From Cryobacterium sp. PH31-O1 (GTDB lineage Bacteria > Actinomycetota > Actinomycetes > Actinomycetales > Microbacteriaceae): a DNA stretch of 64,000 bases. Positions 62,510-64,000 of this stretch are shown here, piece by piece. How positions within the stretch are numbered: the first letter of the stretch is position 1; every line of letters starts with the position of its first letter. Location of the stretch: positions 1-64,000 of the forward strand of contig NZ_JASITB010000001.1 of assembly GCF_030063455.1 (NCBI RefSeq). Direction: 5' to 3'. Below the pieces are notes generated by a model. That model did no database searches. It was not told the DNA's origin and saw only the letters and a program-made list of their open reading frames with translations. The translations under genes were made by a program, and so were the position numbers.

Positions 62510-64000
62510 CTAGTCCTGGAGGGGTAGCTGTAGGTAGGAGGCGTGCGCGCCACCGGTGTGAATGACGTGCGTTCCCGTATTGGCGCCGACGTATTCGTGG
62601 ATGCCGGGCATCAGCGTTCCTAACAGGTTGCGTGAGCTGATGATGAAGCGGAGCTGTTCGCCGTGGTGGAACTCCAGGCCGATGGGGAGCAGATCGATTT
62701 CAATATCGACGATCTGACCAGTGCTGAGTTTTTCAACGCGGTCAAATGTGTGGGCTGGCACCTCTGCTGTCGAGAGCCGCTCGTCCAGGTGTCGGGCCGA
62801 CACTCGTAGCCGTCCGTCGGAGCCTTTGTAGCGCAAAATGGTGGCGCCGTGATCGGTGAGGTCGTGAATCATGGGGCTGTGGTTCGGCACGGTAAATGCC
62901 TGCAGGGGAGTGCCGTTGGCGTCGAGTTTTTGCACGAGAACAAAGAGGTCCATGTCGTCGGAGCCCTGTGCTTCGACCCAGAGGTGAGCCTTGGGGTAAC
63001 CGACCAGAACGGTCTCCTCCTCGAACCGGGTAGTGAAGGACACGGCGTTGGGATTTGTATCGACGCCGTAGGACACTGCGATCTCGTCGGTCGGCGCCGT
63101 GGTCGTCAATGCGCGCGACCGGCCGTTCAGATAGTACTTGCGCGGGGTGACATCTGCAGGGGGGAACGAGTCTGCGGCGATACCGATGCGGTCGCCGCCT
63201 GCAAGGTCGAGAAGCGAGTAGCGCACGGACGGGGTGTTCTCCCAGCCGTTGTCGTCGTCCTTGAGGTAGTGATCGAAGAATCGGCGGAGATCCTCCACGT
63301 TTGCTTCGTCGTAGTAGTCGGGCCATTCCTGGGTGTTGTGCACTCGCAGCCACTTGTTCTTGGAGGCGATCCGGCGCCACGCGCGGAAGGTTCCCGCAGT
63401 GTGCAGCGTGTTCGAATAGCTGGCCACGATATATGCCGGCACGGTGATTTGGTCGAAGTTGGGGATCTTGTTTTCCCAGAGATCGGTCATTTGCGGGTAG
63501 CGCTCGACCTCGGAGATAATGTCTTCTTTGTGATTCTTGCCGAAGAAGCTGCCGTCTTGGAGCTGACGGGCAAAGCCGGTGTCGGGCATGCCGCCGCGCA
63601 TGACGAGGTCGCGGTAGACATCGCTGACGCCTTCCCACGGGTTGATCGCCGCCAGGTGTGGGGGCTGCTCGGCGGCCGTGAACCATTGCGAAACTGCCAG
63701 GTAGGAGGTGCCGCTCATGCCCACTTTGCCGGAGCACCATTCTTGTTCGGCGAGCCATTCGATGACGTCGTAGCAGTCCCGGCCGTCCTGGCGGTCCCAC
63801 AACACGCTGTCACCGTCGGAGTCGACGACGCCGCGAATGTCAGGGTTGCAGATGGCATAACCCTGCGCGCACCAGTAGGCCGGGTCTGGTGCTTCAAACT
63901 TTGCCAGTCCCGAGACGATCCCATTGTCTAATCCGACCAGCCCGAACACGCCCATCACGCTCAGCGATGTGCCTTGGCCTTTTCCGTACGGACTCCACGC
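62510..64000 (-). CDS. CocE/NonD family hydrolase (X-Pro dipeptidyl-peptidase type), 5' end beyond the window
   Basis: At least 496 residues; the frame continues past 64000 (WSPYGKGQG is the first readable part). The hydrolase domain has the serine elbow GMSGTSYLAVSQW, DIRGVVDSDGD before it and the later NTQEWPDYYD region. The C-terminal part (SFTTRFEEETVLVGYPKAHLW on) is the jelly-roll domain of the S15/CocE group. Members cleave esters, acylated drugs or X-Pro dipeptides. It ends 45 bases after a 200-base gap at 62500. Partial entry: the true start is not visible. Confidence 0.9.
   Translation of the reverse strand, partial: AWSPYGKGQGTSLSVMGVFGLVGLDNGIVSGLAKFEAPDPAYWCAQGYAICNPDIRGVVDSDGDSVLWDRQDGRDCYDVIEWLAEQEWCSGKVGMSGTSYLAVSQWFTAAEQPPHLAAINPWEGVSDVYRDLVMRGGMPDTGFARQLQDGSFFGKNHKEDIISEVERYPQMTDLWENKIPNFDQITVPAYIVASYSNTLHTAGTFRAWRRIASKNKWLRVHNTQEWPDYYDEANVEDLRRFFDHYLKDDDNGWENTPSVRYSLLDLAGGDRIGIAADSFPPADVTPRKYYLNGRSRALTTTAPTDEIAVSYGVDTNPNAVSFTTRFEEETVLVGYPKAHLWVEAQGSDDMDLFVLVQKLDANGTPLQAFTVPNHSPMIHDLTDHGATILRYKGSDGRLRVSARHLDERLSTAEVPAHTFDRVEKLSTGQIVDIEIDLLPIGLEFHHGEQLRFIISSRNLLGTLMPGIHEYVGANTGTHVIHTGGAHASYLQLPLQD

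Noticed and set aside
62849..63931. 360-codon plus-strand ORF opposite the CocE hydrolase
   Set aside because: Shadow of the minus-strand hydrolase, no family and unnatural composition.

Overview
The window is a high-GC chromosomal segment that reads as an actinobacterium. A member of Microbacteriaceae, Cryobacterium-like, is my best guess from general protein character. Supporting signs are pervasive GTG/TTG starts, several genes whose -10 box sits 5-7 bases before the start codon (leaderless transcripts), an Rv2466c-type mycothiol nitroreductase relative, and SCO6880-type conjugation genes. Taxonomy is inference, not read from a marker.

Left part (1-14150), ordinary core: dnaG, then a complete peptide/dipeptide-type ABC importer operon (lipoprotein, two permeases, a fused double ATPase and a third ATPase), tRNA-Asn with a strong terminator, a histidine-kinase-like protein that has lost its phosphoacceptor histidine, azlCD, def on the other strand, a DMT transporter, a GT4 glycosyltransferase and a CAT-anticodon tRNA.

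14150-33800, accessory and eroded: a 1.4 kb gene-free stretch after the tRNA, a membrane protein plus winged-helix regulator next to a small secreted protein, a Phd/RelE toxin-antitoxin pair, a graveyard of mobile-element ends (serine recombinase, IS21-like, IS481, IS256), a truncated ATPase, and a Fic toxin that is decayed while its antitoxin ORF is intact. Then come a LysR-SDR-FMO catabolic cluster, a CmtR/cation-transporter operon, a three-gene conjugation remnant, a PadR/HAAS pair, and a second small secreted protein interrupted by an amber codon.

33800-45800, the most interesting part: two paralogous MerR regulators lie among an S9 peptidase, a TAP-like hydrolase, a decayed second hydrolase, a small-multidrug-export protein, a CPBP protease, a class A beta-lactamase, an SGNH hydrolase and several membrane proteins. 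Eight sites show the same architecture: TTGAC-type -35, a 19-base spacer holding a TGCCC-N3-GGKCA dyad, then a -10 position. This is the layout of MerR-controlled promoters and marks a compact regulon of hydrolases, export and membrane proteins.

45800-64000: an accessory methionine aminopeptidase divergent from an XRE regulator, an SSS symporter with OsmC, GNAT, and a duplicated SRPBCC/FAD-oxidoreductase pair in which each copy has lost a different member. Further remnants are a Tn554-like integrase, an SDR, a DHFR-like protein and an epoxide hydrolase. Intact genes here include a GH15 trehalase-like enzyme, an APC permease, an ECF sigma with a membrane partner, and a CocE-type hydrolase running off the right edge.
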